Below, in pieces: positions 9,280 through 17,490 of a stretch of DNA of 64,000 nt. This DNA comes from Bradyrhizobium sp. CB82 (lineage in GTDB: Bacteria > Pseudomonadota > Alphaproteobacteria > Rhizobiales > Xanthobacteraceae): positions 2,857,001 to 2,921,000 of the forward strand of contig NZ_CP121650.1 of NCBI RefSeq assembly GCF_029714405.1, given 5' to 3'. How positions within the stretch are numbered: position 1 is the first letter of the stretch; each line of letters starts with the position of its first letter. A program made the translations under genes and the position numbers. The notes below the pieces were generated by a model. The model worked only from the letters and a program-made list of their open reading frames with translations. It was not told the DNA's origin and made no database searches.

Positions 9280-9738
9280 TCAGTGGATGGAAGATTGCGT
9301 GCGATCGATCGAAGCCTGTCGCAGCAATGGAAGGCGGGGATCGGCTGCGCGGGCGGCTTCGATCGCGCGATAGGCGAAATAAATCAGGTTGAAGGCCTGT
9401 GCAAAATCCCGCTCGGTAAACTTGTTGGCCGCCTGGGTGACGATCGAGACGCAGTTTTCGAGGCCCGCATGCTGTGCGGCGTTGGCCTCGAGATAGGCAG
9501 AGAGCGAACGCAGCGAATCTGCGATCATGTCACCGATCATGTTTTCCGCGGCCTGATGATCGAGCACCGGGTTCGGCATCGGGAAGTTGCCGGGCACGGC
9601 TCGGAACGGCTGCTCGAACGTTTGCGACTGCAGGCGCAAGAGCAGCGGCATCAAATTGCCAAGCAGGCCCACGAGCTGCTGAATGTCTGAGGAATGGCGC
9701 TGTGACGCGGATGCGGCGGAGGGATTGGAATCCGACAT
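9280..9738 (-). CDS. small helical protein of the protease operon
   Basis: 152 residues, mostly alpha-helical by composition, with no signal peptide. After a Ser/Ala-rich start comes an amphipathic segment, SDIQQLVGLLGNLMPLLLRL (residues about 17-36), that resembles the repeated helix of the neighbouring Gly/Gln-rich protein (DITRQLIGVIPQVIGNLQ). A second helical region (about 60-150) is rich in Ala, Asn and Gln. A strong AGGAG ribosome site precedes the start. It lies between the repeat protein and the S8 protease. I do not recognise a family. A chaperone, adaptor or second substrate role is conceivable. Confidence 0.65.
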   Translation of the reverse strand: MSDSNPSAASASQRHSSDIQQLVGLLGNLMPLLLRLQSQTFEQPFRAVPGNFPMPNPVLDHQAAENMIGDMIADSLRSLSAYLEANAAQHAGLENCVSIVTQAANKFTERDFAQAFNLIYFAYRAIEAARAADPRLPLLRQASIDRTQSSIH

Positions 9739-9773
9739 GAGGGTTCTCCTTCGGAGGAATCGTGCGCAACGGC

Positions 9774-9808
9774 AGGCGCGACCGCCGCTTTTGGCGGCGG
9801 TCGCGCCT
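9774..9808 (-). terminator. perfect 15-bp hairpin between operon genes
   Basis: Arms at 9774-9788 and 9794-9808 are perfectly complementary (AGGCGCGACCGCCGC and its reverse complement), with the loop TTTTG. It begins 10 bases after the stop of the repeat-protein gene. No U-run follows in the direction of transcription, so it fits an attenuator or 3'-end-protecting structure that would raise the level of the first gene's mRNA over the two downstream genes better than a full terminator. Confidence 0.7.
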
Positions 9809-9818
9809 TACTGCGCGG

Positions 9819-10577
9819 TCAGATCATCCGCTGCTGGCCGTAGGCCTGAAGGTTGCCGATGACCTGTGGGATCACGCCGATCAGCTGGCGGGTGATGTCG
9901 GCGACATCTTGCTGCGTCAGTTGTCGCTGCTGGCCAAAGCCCGTCGAACCGCCGAATGCCGCCTGGAACTGCGGCGCGCCGAACTGCGTACCCCACATCT
10001 GCCCCGGCTGAGTCTGCGGGGGATAACCGAGACCGAACTGACCGAGGCCTCCGAATTGACCCTGACCGAGACCGCCGTGCATGGCCGAATGCTGCATTTG
10101 GGGTTGGCTCTGCAGCATTCCAACGATCTGCGGCACGATGGGTAGGATCTGCCGGACGACCTCGCTCACGTCTTGCGGACTTAGCTGCCGCGGCGCCTGG
10201 CCGTAAGCCGCATAGCCCATTCCTGCGAACGGAGTCTGAGTTTGCGCGAGAATTTGAGGCAGCGCCGGTACCAATTGCCGCACGACCTCATTCACGTCCT
10301 GTGGCGAAAGTTGGCGCTGTTGTCCCCCCCAGTGCTGCTGACCCCAGCCCATTTGCCCGCCCCAGCCGGGACCATATCCAAACGCGCCAAAGGTCGGCTG
10401 ACCGCCGAACTGTCCATATTGCTGTCCATAGGCCGCCTGGCCCAATCCAAGACCGCCTCCTCCAAACTGTTGGCCGCCTTGTGAACCGAATGCTCCCGAT
10501 CCCCATTGTTGCGGACCGAACTGTCCGAATGGCGAGCCATGCGCGAGGTTCTGTTGCAGGGTGTCATAATACGTCAT
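9819..10577 (-). CDS. Gly/Gln-rich protein with three helical repeats
   Basis: 252 residues of very biased composition (Gly, Gln, Phe, Tyr, Trp), resembling prion-like or phase-separating proteins. Three copies of a helical unit punctuate the low-complexity sequence at about 88-110, 130-156 and 218-244. Each begins RQL(S/T)xQDV, continues with (V/I)(V/T)RQ(L/I), and ends PQ(I/V). No signal peptide is present. The start at 10577 has a strong AAGGAGGCC ribosome site, suggesting high expression. It is the first gene of a unit with the 152-residue protein and the S8 protease. I do not recognise the family. A structural, precursor or condensate-forming role is inferred. Confidence 0.75.
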   Translation of the reverse strand: MTYYDTLQQNLAHGSPFGQFGPQQWGSGAFGSQGGQQFGGGGLGLGQAAYGQQYGQFGGQPTFGAFGYGPGWGGQMGWGQQHWGGQQRQLSPQDVNEVVRQLVPALPQILAQTQTPFAGMGYAAYGQAPRQLSPQDVSEVVRQILPIVPQIVGMLQSQPQMQHSAMHGGLGQGQFGGLGQFGLGYPPQTQPGQMWGTQFGAPQFQAAFGGSTGFGQQRQLTQQDVADITRQLIGVIPQVIGNLQAYGQQRMI

Positions 10578-11208
10578 CGCTTGGCCTCCTTGCGATGGTT
10601 GTTGCCCTCAGCCCAAATTCCTTCCAAGGCGGTCGCATGCGCGACCCCTTCGCGGGCAATAGCGGTCTGTCACGCCGGTGCGACGGCGTTGAACCTTCAA
10701 GTTCAAATGCTTGGCACGGAAGCCTCAACGGTAGGCAGCGTCGCCCTCTTGGGAGGCACGAGTCGTGTCCCCTCAAGGCGACGAGCCGACGGTTGAGATG
10801 GTTTAGAGCGGCAAAATGATAGCCGTCGAAAGATGTGGAGCGGATTTTCCTCGCTGGCACTTTGGCCAGCCATTTATCACTTATGTCCTACGTCCCGCTC
10901 AAACGCTCGACAATTGCGCTGGTATCTCCCCAGTTCTGCAATGAGCAGAGACGCGAAAAACGTCCTCACGTCAAAATAGTTTCGCGAAAGCGCGGCGATA
11001 TTTTGGCGGCTATCAAACTCCGCAAAAATTTCAAGCGGCGCGGATTTTCGTCAGCACTCTTTGCCTGGTCAGCGAGCCTTCCGATGTGCATCGACGTGAG
11101 CGAATGCTGGAGCGTGATCTCCGCGCAAACGCGTTCCGCTGTCGCGAGAGATCGTGCTCAAACAAATAATCCAAAACGCGAAGGCGGATTCGTCCAGATC
11201 TCGCCGCA
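10578..11208. other. long intergenic region upstream of the repeat-protein operon
   Basis: 631 bases with no convincing gene. It should hold the promoter of the minus-strand operon starting at 10577. The part from about 10990 is AT-richer, and 11105-11200 resembles the rhizobial dispersed repeat also found near 13.4 kb. The open frames here lack ribosome sites and coding-like composition. Confidence 0.45.
11119..11148. repeat. dispersed palindromic repeat, inverted partner of 13399-13431
   Basis: The segment CTCCGCGCAAACGCGTTCCG and the bases after it are the reverse complement, with a small gap, of 13399-13431. The flanking sequence (GATCnTGC...CAAACAA) also matches. This is the common type of intergenic palindromic element in Bradyrhizobium and relatives. 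No function is shown by the sequence. Confidence 0.7.
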
Positions 11209-12159
11209 TCAGTAGGCGAGGTTGAGCAACGTGCCGACGCGTTCGGAGGTGACGGGATGGCTGCGCAGCAAGCGCACCGGATCATGCACGAATGCGGACG
11301 TGCGACTTGGCGCAGACCCGGTGTGATGGCGCTCCAGCTTGTCGAGTGCGGCGATGAGTGCGCGCGAGTCGCCGGTCAGTTCGAGCGCCGTTGCATCCGC
11401 ATCCAGTTCGCGCACGCGCGACAGGGCAAGTCCAAGGAGCTGGCCGAGAGCTGGTGCTGCGCTCAGCAGCATCGCCGATGGCCGGCTTGATGTCATGCCA
11501 CCGTGATGATGGCTGGTTCGCAGCAGCGCGAGACCGGCGAGCGAGGTCCAATCGATCGCGCGTCGCAGCGCTGTCGCCCAGCCCATCGTCCAGGCGTCAT
11601 TGTTGCGGATATGAGCGACTTCATGGGCCAATATCCCGGCAATTTCGTCGCGCGTCATGCCGCGTAGCAGGCCTTCGGTCAACACGATGGCACTGCGTTC
11701 CGGTCCACCGAGCGCATAGGCGTTCATGTCACGCGGTGCCGGCAGACAATAGAGATCCGGCAATCGCACCAGGCCGGCCCGGCTGCAAACTTTCGTCAGA
11801 ATGGCGAACAGGTCCGGCACCTCGGCAGGCGACAGCAGGCGGGCGCCGAACCAGCGATACACGCTCTCGCGCGAGATGACCGTTTCGTCGGGACGGGGCG
11901 TGCTTCCCGACAGCGCCCGTTGCATGCCCTCGGCTCCGCCGACGATCCAGCCGCAGACGGCGAGCAGCAATGTCATTGCAAGGATCGCCAATTGCGATGA
12001 TTGATGGTTCGCAGCCTGATGGGCGTGCCGCCGATGCCGCGACCGCCATTGGTCTCTCGAGCTCAGCTCGATACGGCATCGCAGGAAGAGGCCTGCCTCT
12101 CCCGACGGCCAATGCATCTCCACGGTGACGACAGGGCCGCACCGTAAAACGCGCAGCAT
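11209..12159 (-). CDS. M48-family (HtpX-like) membrane zinc metalloprotease
   Basis: About 316 residues from the ATG at 12159. The zinc site HEVAH (His179, Glu180, His183) and the downstream ligand Glu252 in SRVRELDADATALELT define M48. A membrane segment lies near residues 55-75 (AILAMTLLLAVCGWIVGG), with a possible second hydrophobic region (SLAGLALL) after the active site. The family degrades misfolded membrane proteins. The start is uncertain: the frame also opens at an ATG (12252) and a TTG (12300), and none has a strong ribosome site. Same strand as the S8 protease operon but 630 bases away, so co-transcription is unlikely. Confidence 0.82.
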   Translation of the reverse strand: MLRVLRCGPVVTVEMHWPSGEAGLFLRCRIELSSRDQWRSRHRRHAHQAANHQSSQLAILAMTLLLAVCGWIVGGAEGMQRALSGSTPRPDETVISRESVYRWFGARLLSPAEVPDLFAILTKVCSRAGLVRLPDLYCLPAPRDMNAYALGGPERSAIVLTEGLLRGMTRDEIAGILAHEVAHIRNNDAWTMGWATALRRAIDWTSLAGLALLRTSHHHGGMTSSRPSAMLLSAAPALGQLLGLALSRVRELDADATALELTGDSRALIAALDKLERHHTGSAPSRTSAFVHDPVRLLRSHPVTSERVGTLLNLAY

Positions 12160-12715
12160 TTCTCGCGGCGCATGTCGCACCAGAGCGAACGAAAGGCCTG
12201 GCGTGAGGCCGGCAACGACATCCTGGCCGTGCCGATCACCACGCAACGCCATCGGGCTTACGCCAGCGTGAATCACCCCTGTCCCCTCGTGCGCGTTCAA
12301 AGCGAAAAGCTACGGATCTCCCGATGCCTTGTCATGCGAGTTTCATGCCTTGAACACAGAAAGTCCCGGTATCCACACGAGGGACGTCCGATTCGGTGCA
12401 AAGTCGTCCGGATGAGACCTCAGGAACCGGGCTCCATTCAAGCTAAACCATGGTTTGGTCAGATAACGCCTTATCGGGAATTGCGTTGATGGGCCCAAAT
12501 GCGCAGTCCACACCGGTTGGCAGGTTGTCGTGCTGACCGGAGTGGACCGGAAGCGATCAGCAGACGGTCAATACGATGCTCTCCCAAACGGGACCTAGCG
12601 AGGTCGCAGGCAAAAATCTTGGAGCGGGCACAGGCGCTTGAAGTTGACGGCGAAGCTCCATTGATCGATCGCGTTTCGTGACGACGCATCGATAGATCTT
12701 GCCGGTATCGCCGGA
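12160..12715. other. intergenic region upstream of the M48 protease
   Basis: Several overlapping short frames exist on both strands but none has both a ribosome site and a protein-like translation. The first 140 bases may be N-terminal coding sequence if the protease starts upstream of 12159. The remainder probably holds its promoter. Confidence 0.35.
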
Positions 12716-13364
12716 TTGTCCTCCAACGCCGATCCAGGTCAGCCATCGCCTGCGGTCATCCCGGCGCAAATCAAGCGCGCGAAGCGAGCTCGTCAGATCG
12801 CCAGCCAGGTTGACACCTCGAACAGGGCGAAGTTCCCCGACAAACACCTTCCAGTTGTGCGCCACAATGTCGCATCAGACGTTATCGCTGCCCGAGAAGC
12901 AAAGCCGGGACCTTCGACATCGGGGATGGCGACTCCGGCTGGCGCGAAGCCCCCTGAGGTCAACAAAGCGATCGAAACCAACAAACCCGCTGGTCTCAAG
13001 CCGCTTGAAGCCAACAAGCCACCGGTGGCTAGCAAGCGAGGCCAACAACCCGCCGGCGACCAACAACCTGCCAGCAACCAACAAGCGTCTTGAAAGTAAC
13101 CGGGCGCTCGAGACCAAGCCTGTTGGAAACAAGCCGCCGCTTGTGAACAACCAGCAGCAGCATGCCACGGTCAATAACCCGGCCACGTCCCCGGCGACCA
13201 CCGCGAAACCCGCTGTGACCGCGTAGCCCGGCCGTCGCTGGGGTCGCCGCACCGCAGAGGCCACTGGCGCCTGCGGCCGTCGCCACGCCGGCGCATCCCG
13301 TTGCCGCGGCTCGCCCCGCACTGGGTCCGAAAGCGCCGCCGAAGGCGAAGGACGAGCATCACTA
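12716..13364 (+). pseudogene. decayed Pro/Asn/Lys-rich protein gene
   Basis: Three successive reading frames give one continuous-looking protein. The first reads to about 13035 with NK-rich repeats (EVNKAIETNKPAG, LEANKPPVASK). The second continues with ATNNLPATNKRLESN and LVNNQQQHATVNNPAT to a stop near 13226. The third reads AVAGVAAPQRPLAPAAV... to KAPPKAKDEHH and a TAG at about 13362-13364. Two frameshifts, near 13035 and 13227, would restore a Pro/Ala/Asn-rich low-complexity protein, perhaps secreted. No intact start or domain was found. An alternative is chance reading through GC-rich sequence, though the repeat structure argues against that. Confidence 0.45.
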
Positions 13365-13490
13365 GCGCATGATCCGGAAAAGTGTGATGCGGTTTTCCCT
13401 CGCGACAAACGCGGAACGCGTTTGCGCGGAGATCATGCGCAAACAACAACCTAAAGCGCGATGACGATTCACCCTGATCTCATTGCGCTT
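13364..13490. repeat. rhizobial intergenic palindromic repeat
   Basis: Begins GCATGATCCGGAAAAGTGTG and contains CGCGGAACGCGTTTGCGCGG and ATCATGCGCAAACAA. This is a dispersed element familiar from Bradyrhizobium and Rhodopseudomonas genomes. Part of it (13399-13431) recurs inverted at 11119-11148. It lies directly after the decayed gene. Confidence 0.75.
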
Positions 13491-13812
13491 TAGACAAGCG
13501 CCGCTGGTGAAGCTCCTGCGTCACGCGCGCCATGCACGGGTCGGAGCCCGCGCATGGCGCGAGCGGCACACCGGCCGATCGTCATGCGCGATGGTCGGGC
13601 ACAAATCGCGGGTTTGACAATCCTGTTCGCCCCAACCGATTGCGAAAGCCGGGCGCATCTCCCATCCATCAAAACACGTCGTTCTACTCCGAGGCGCCTT
13701 GTCGGTATTTCCCTGGCACCCGGAAGTGCAATCGCGCCCGAACTCCACTTCTCAAATCGGCCCGGACTGGTCATTGTGCCGGTCCGAAGCGTTTGGAAGC
13801 GGAGCAGCATCA

Positions 13813-15276
13813 ATGTCGGACAAGTTCTCGCGTCGCCAGTTCGCGAAGATCGCGGGGCTGTCCGCAGCCGCGATAACGGCGCCCGGGCAATCCGTCGAGG
13901 CGAAGCCCGATGCTGCGCCATGCGGCTCGCGCGGCTTTCCGGCGGGCTTCCTGTGGGGCACCGCGACCTCGTCCTACCAGGTCGAGGGCGCGGTCAATGA
14001 GGACGGGCGAGGGGCGTCGATCTGGGACAATTTTACCCGCGTGGCCGGCAAGATCGAGGACGGCACCAATGGCGACCGCGCCAATGAGCATTACCATCGC
14101 TACAAGGACGACATCGCGCTGATCAAGGAGCTCGGCTGCAAGGCCTATCGTTTCTCGGTCGCCTGGCCGCGGGTGTTTCCGGATGGCGACGGCAAGCCGA
14201 ACCCGAAGGGGCTCGACTTCTATAATCGCCTGATCGACCAACTCCTGACAAACGGCATCGAGCCGTGGCTCACCCTGTATCATTGGGACCTGCCGCAATC
14301 GCTGCAAGATCGCTTCGGCGGCTGGCGCTCGGTCGAGACCTGCAAGGCGTTCGGCGACTATGCGGCCTATGTCGCGCGGCACCTGACCGATCGCGTCAAA
14401 AACGTGTTCACGCTGAACGAGAGCGGCAGGTTCGTCTATTTCGGCTATGGCATCGGCATCGACGCGCCGGGGCTAACGCTGTCGCAAGCCGAGGTGAACC
14501 AGATCAGGCACAACACCGCGCTTGCGCACGGGCTCGCGGTGCAGGCGGTCCGCAGCTCCGGCCGCCGCGGCACGAGGGTCGGGCCGGCGGAAAATATCGA
14601 TGCCTGCATTCCGGCGATCGACACGCCCGAGAATGTCCGCGCCACCGAGATCGCGCTTCGCGAGCTGAACGCGGGCTATCTCAACGTGATCATGGAGGGC
14701 AAGTACACCGATGCCTTCCTGAAATTCGCAGGGCCCAACGCGCCGAAATTCACCGATGCGGAGCTGAAGATCATCTCCTCGCCGATCGACTTCCTCGGCC
14801 TCAACATCTACGCGCCGCAGCACTATGTCATGGCCTCCGACAAGGGCGCCGGCTTCTCGCTCCTGCCGATCCCAAAATCGTTCCCGCACATGAATTCGGA
14901 CTGGCTGCGCGTCGGCCCCGAGACGATCTACTGGGTGCCGAAGTTAGCTGCAAAGATCTGGAAGACCAATGCGCTCTATATCAGCGAGAACGGCGCCTCC
15001 GGCGACGACCGGGTCACGGCCGACGGCAAGATCTTCGACACCGACCGCATCATGTATTTGCGCAACTACCTCGCCCAGCTCGAGCGCGCGACGGCGGAGG
15101 CCGTGCCGGTCCGCGGCTATTTCCTCTGGAGCCTGATGGACAATTTCGAGTGGGTCTACGGGCTCAACAAGAGGTTCGGCCTCTACCACGTGAATTTCGA
15201 CACCCAGGTCCGCACGCCAAAGCTCAGCGCAAGCTTCTACCGCAACGTGATCGCGAAGAACGCGGCGGGGGTGTAG
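13813..15276 (+). CDS. glycoside hydrolase family 1 beta-glucosidase, Tat-exported
   Basis: 487 residues. The N-terminus carries a twin-arginine signal (FSRRQFAKIAGLSAAAI), so the enzyme is probably exported folded to the periplasm, which is uncommon for bacterial GH1. The GH1 catalytic acid/base is Glu203 in FTLNES (usual motif TLNEP, with Pro replaced by Ser) and the nucleophile is Glu392 in YISENGAS. The N-terminal FLWGTATSSYQVEG and C-terminal YFLWSLMDNFEW signatures are intact. The likely reaction is hydrolysis of beta-glucosides or related aryl-glycosides. The start at 13813 is preceded by GGAG. The upstream extension of the frame was rejected because it would bury the Tat motif. Confidence 0.9.
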   Translation: MSDKFSRRQFAKIAGLSAAAITAPGQSVEAKPDAAPCGSRGFPAGFLWGTATSSYQVEGAVNEDGRGASIWDNFTRVAGKIEDGTNGDRANEHYHRYKDDIALIKELGCKAYRFSVAWPRVFPDGDGKPNPKGLDFYNRLIDQLLTNGIEPWLTLYHWDLPQSLQDRFGGWRSVETCKAFGDYAAYVARHLTDRVKNVFTLNESGRFVYFGYGIGIDAPGLTLSQAEVNQIRHNTALAHGLAVQAVRSSGRRGTRVGPAENIDACIPAIDTPENVRATEIALRELNAGYLNVIMEGKYTDAFLKFAGPNAPKFTDAELKIISSPIDFLGLNIYAPQHYVMASDKGAGFSLLPIPKSFPHMNSDWLRVGPETIYWVPKLAAKIWKTNALYISENGASGDDRVTADGKIFDTDRIMYLRNYLAQLERATAEAVPVRGYFLWSLMDNFEWVYGLNKRFGLYHVNFDTQVRTPKLSASFYRNVIAKNAAGV

Positions 15277-15282
15277 CGCCTT

Positions 15283-15345
15283 CTCTCCCCGCCTGCGGAG
15301 GCCGGAATTTGCGACAGCGAATTCCGGATGAGGGGGAGTCTCCGC
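15283..15345. repeat. intergenic palindromic repeat
   Basis: CTCTCCCCGCCTGCGG followed by the palindrome CCGGAATT...AATTCCGG (15302-15327) and GATGAGGGGGAG is a repeat type common between genes in Bradyrhizobium. It lies just past the glycosidase stop and may serve as a transcript end. The remaining bases to 15600 hold no gene apart from the AGAGGA ribosome site of the thiolase. Confidence 0.65.
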
Positions 15346-15600
15346 GAGTGCATCTATCGCCGATGTCGCGAAGACGGCCTCTTCACACCGGATTGCGCGA
15401 TCATAGGATATTGCCCCTGATTTGCCCGACGTGTCAAGCGATTTTCGTAAAATCCGCAATGCATCATCCGCCCGCCCTCGCGCCTTTGCATGGGGTTGTT
15501 TTTCAGTTTTTTGCGGACGAGCAGTCCGGCTCGCCGATTGACTCCACTCTCCCCCTGATTCAAAACCGCGTTCAACAGCCAAGAACAAGAGGATAACGCC

Positions 15601-16833
15601 ATGGTTGACGCGCTGATCATCGACGCCTGTCGGACGCCGCGCGGGGTGGGCAAGGCCGGCAAGGGGGCGCTGTCAGGGATCCATCCGCAGCAACTGGGTG
15701 CCACCGTGCTGCGCGCGCTCGCGAAACGCACCGGCATCAACACCGCTGACGTCGACGACGTCGTCTGGGGCTGTAGCGCGCAGGTCGCAACCCAAAGCGG
15801 CGACCTCGGGCGGATGTCGGCGCTCGATGCCGGCTACGACGTGCGCGCCAGCGCGGTGACGCTCGATCGCTTCTGCGGCTCCGGCATCACCAGCGTCAAC
15901 ATGGCGGCGGCCTCGATCATGGCGGGCGCGGAAGACCTCGTCATCGCCGGCGGCTGCGAGATGATGTCGATGGAGGGACGACGCGGCGGCGGTCCGATGA
16001 TGATGGACTCCGGCAATCTGCGCCTGCGTGCAAGGCATCCACAGTCGCATCAGGGCGTCTGCGCGGATGCGATTGCGACCATGGAGGGTATTACGCGAAG
16101 CGACGTCGACGCGCTCGGGCTGGAAAGCCAGAAGCGCGCGGCGCATGCGATGGCGAACGGCCATTTCAAGAAGAGCCTGGTGCCGGTCTACCGCGAGGAC
16201 GGCAGCCTCGCGCTCGATCACGAGGAGTATCCGCGGCCGCAGACCACGATGGAAGGCCTTGCGGCGCTCAAGCCCGCATTCCCGGCGATCGCGGACTATG
16301 CGCTCGACGACAAGGGGACGACCTATCGCGGCCTGATCCTCCAGCAATATCCGGACCTCACAATCGACTTCGTGCACCACGCCGGCAATTCCTCCGGCGT
16401 CGTCGACGGCGCCGCCGCGATCCTGCTGGCTTCGCCGACCTATGCCAGGGCGCATGGGCTCAGGCCCCGCGCCCGCGTGGTCGCGATGGCCAATATGGGG
16501 GATTCGCCGACGCTGATGCTGAACGCGCCGGTGCCGGCGACCCGCAAGGTGCTGGCCAAGGCCGGGCTGACGATCGACGACATCGATCTCTTCGAGATCA
16601 ACGAGGCCTTTGCGGTGGTTGCGGAAAAGTACATTCGCGACCTCAGGCTCGACCGCGCCAAGGTCAACGTCAACGGCGGCTCGATCGCGCTCGGCCATCC
16701 CATCGGCGCCACCGGCTCGATCCTGATCGGCACCATCCTCGATGAACTGGAGCGGCGCGACCTGAAACGCGGCCTCGTCACCATGTGCGCCGCCGGCGGC
16801 ATGGCGCCGGCGGTGATCATCGAGCGGGTTTAG
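15601..16833 (+). CDS. thiolase (acetyl-CoA C-acyltransferase)
   Basis: 410 residues, normal for the family. The acylated Cys92 lies in LDRFCGSGITSVN, the active-site His366 in ALGHPIGATG and the second Cys396 in TMCAAGGMAPA, and NEAFA is present. It catalyses thiolytic cleavage or Claisen condensation of acyl-CoAs, in fatty-acid degradation or in polyhydroxybutyrate precursor supply. It stands alone without other beta-oxidation genes, so substrate length cannot be assigned. The ribosome site is AGAGGA. Confidence 0.93.
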   Translation: MVDALIIDACRTPRGVGKAGKGALSGIHPQQLGATVLRALAKRTGINTADVDDVVWGCSAQVATQSGDLGRMSALDAGYDVRASAVTLDRFCGSGITSVNMAAASIMAGAEDLVIAGGCEMMSMEGRRGGGPMMMDSGNLRLRARHPQSHQGVCADAIATMEGITRSDVDALGLESQKRAAHAMANGHFKKSLVPVYREDGSLALDHEEYPRPQTTMEGLAALKPAFPAIADYALDDKGTTYRGLILQQYPDLTIDFVHHAGNSSGVVDGAAAILLASPTYARAHGLRPRARVVAMANMGDSPTLMLNAPVPATRKVLAKAGLTIDDIDLFEINEAFAVVAEKYIRDLRLDRAKVNVNGGSIALGHPIGATGSILIGTILDELERRDLKRGLVTMCAAGGMAPAVIIERV

Positions 16834-16997
16834 CCTTCTTTCATAGGGTGAATCGCGCGCCTTCGTGCACAAAGAGGGCGGTCGTCGCTTGTCGAGAGCA
16901 TGGAATCAGCTTTAGCAAGGGCGTCGCGGGCCTTTGAAATAAGGTAGAAAGCGCTGTTTTGGCTGCCACCCGCTCTGGAAGTGGCTAAAAAGCAGGG

Positions 16998-17022
16998 TTT
17001 TTTGTCACAGGGGGACAAAAAA
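16998..17022. promoter_or_regulatory. palindrome upstream of the HU gene
   Basis: TTTTTTGTC (16998-17006) and GACAAAAAA (17014-17022) are perfect inverted repeats around ACAGGGG. They lie in the 280-base gap between the thiolase and HU genes, about 90 bases before the HU start. This could be an operator for HU expression or a bidirectional transcript end for the thiolase. Confidence 0.45.
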
Positions 17023-17113
17023 GCCCGTATTTTCGCGACAAAACTGTGCAGAAGGCTATAGGCCTTCAACGGTTGGTCTAATATGCAACCGGCAACGAAT
17101 CAGAGGAGACACG

Positions 17114-17416
17114 ATGCCAACCCAATTGTCCAAATCGCAGCTGATCGAAAAGATCGCGACCGCCACCGAGCTTTCCAAGCGCGACGTCAAGAACGTCATG
17201 GAGACCTTGACGGACGTCGGCCACAAGGAGCTCAAGAAGAACGGCCTCTTCCTGGTGCCGGGCTTCGCCAAGTTCGTGGTCATCAAGAAGCCCGCGACCA
17301 AGGCGCGCAAGGGCACCAACCCGTTCACGGGTGAAGAGATGATGTTCAAGGCCAAGCCGGCCCGGAAGATCGTCCGCGCACGGCCCGTGAAGGCCGCCAA
17401 GGACGCCGTGGCCTAA
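17114..17416 (+). CDS. HU-family DNA-binding protein
   Basis: 100 residues. The fold is recognisable from LSKSQLIEKIATATELSKRD at the N-terminus, the GFAKF turn, and the DNA-binding arm region KARKGTNPFTGEEMMFKAKP. A basic, Ala/Lys/Arg C-terminal tail follows. Nucleoid-associated protein that bends DNA. AGGAG lies about 8 bases upstream. A strong terminator follows, so it is monocistronic. Confidence 0.93.
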   Translation: MPTQLSKSQLIEKIATATELSKRDVKNVMETLTDVGHKELKKNGLFLVPGFAKFVVIKKPATKARKGTNPFTGEEMMFKAKPARKIVRARPVKAAKDAVA

Positions 17417-17427
17417 CGGCTAAAAGC

Positions 17428-17460
17428 AAAGGCCCCCTCCACAAGAGGGGGCCTTTTGTT
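17428..17460 (+). terminator. Rho-independent terminator of the HU gene
   Basis: A perfect 12-bp stem (17428-17439 with 17445-17456), the loop CACAA, then TGTTTT. It lies 12 bases after the HU stop. Confidence 0.92.
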
Positions 17461-17490
17461 TTGAGGTGCCGCAGGGGTGAGGCGGAGGGG

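Noticed and set aside
9774..9808. reading the perfect hairpin as a CRISPR repeat or IS end
   Set aside because: Single copy in the window, no spacing array and no transposase nearby.
10835..11215. 126-codon plus-strand frame in the region upstream of the repeat-protein operon
   Set aside because: No ribosome site, unlikely amino-acid composition, and its end lies in dispersed-repeat sequence.
12557..12865. 102-codon minus-strand frame MAHNWKVFVGELRP...
   Set aside because: Reads tolerably but has no ribosome site and overlaps the decayed gene on the other strand. No family recognised.
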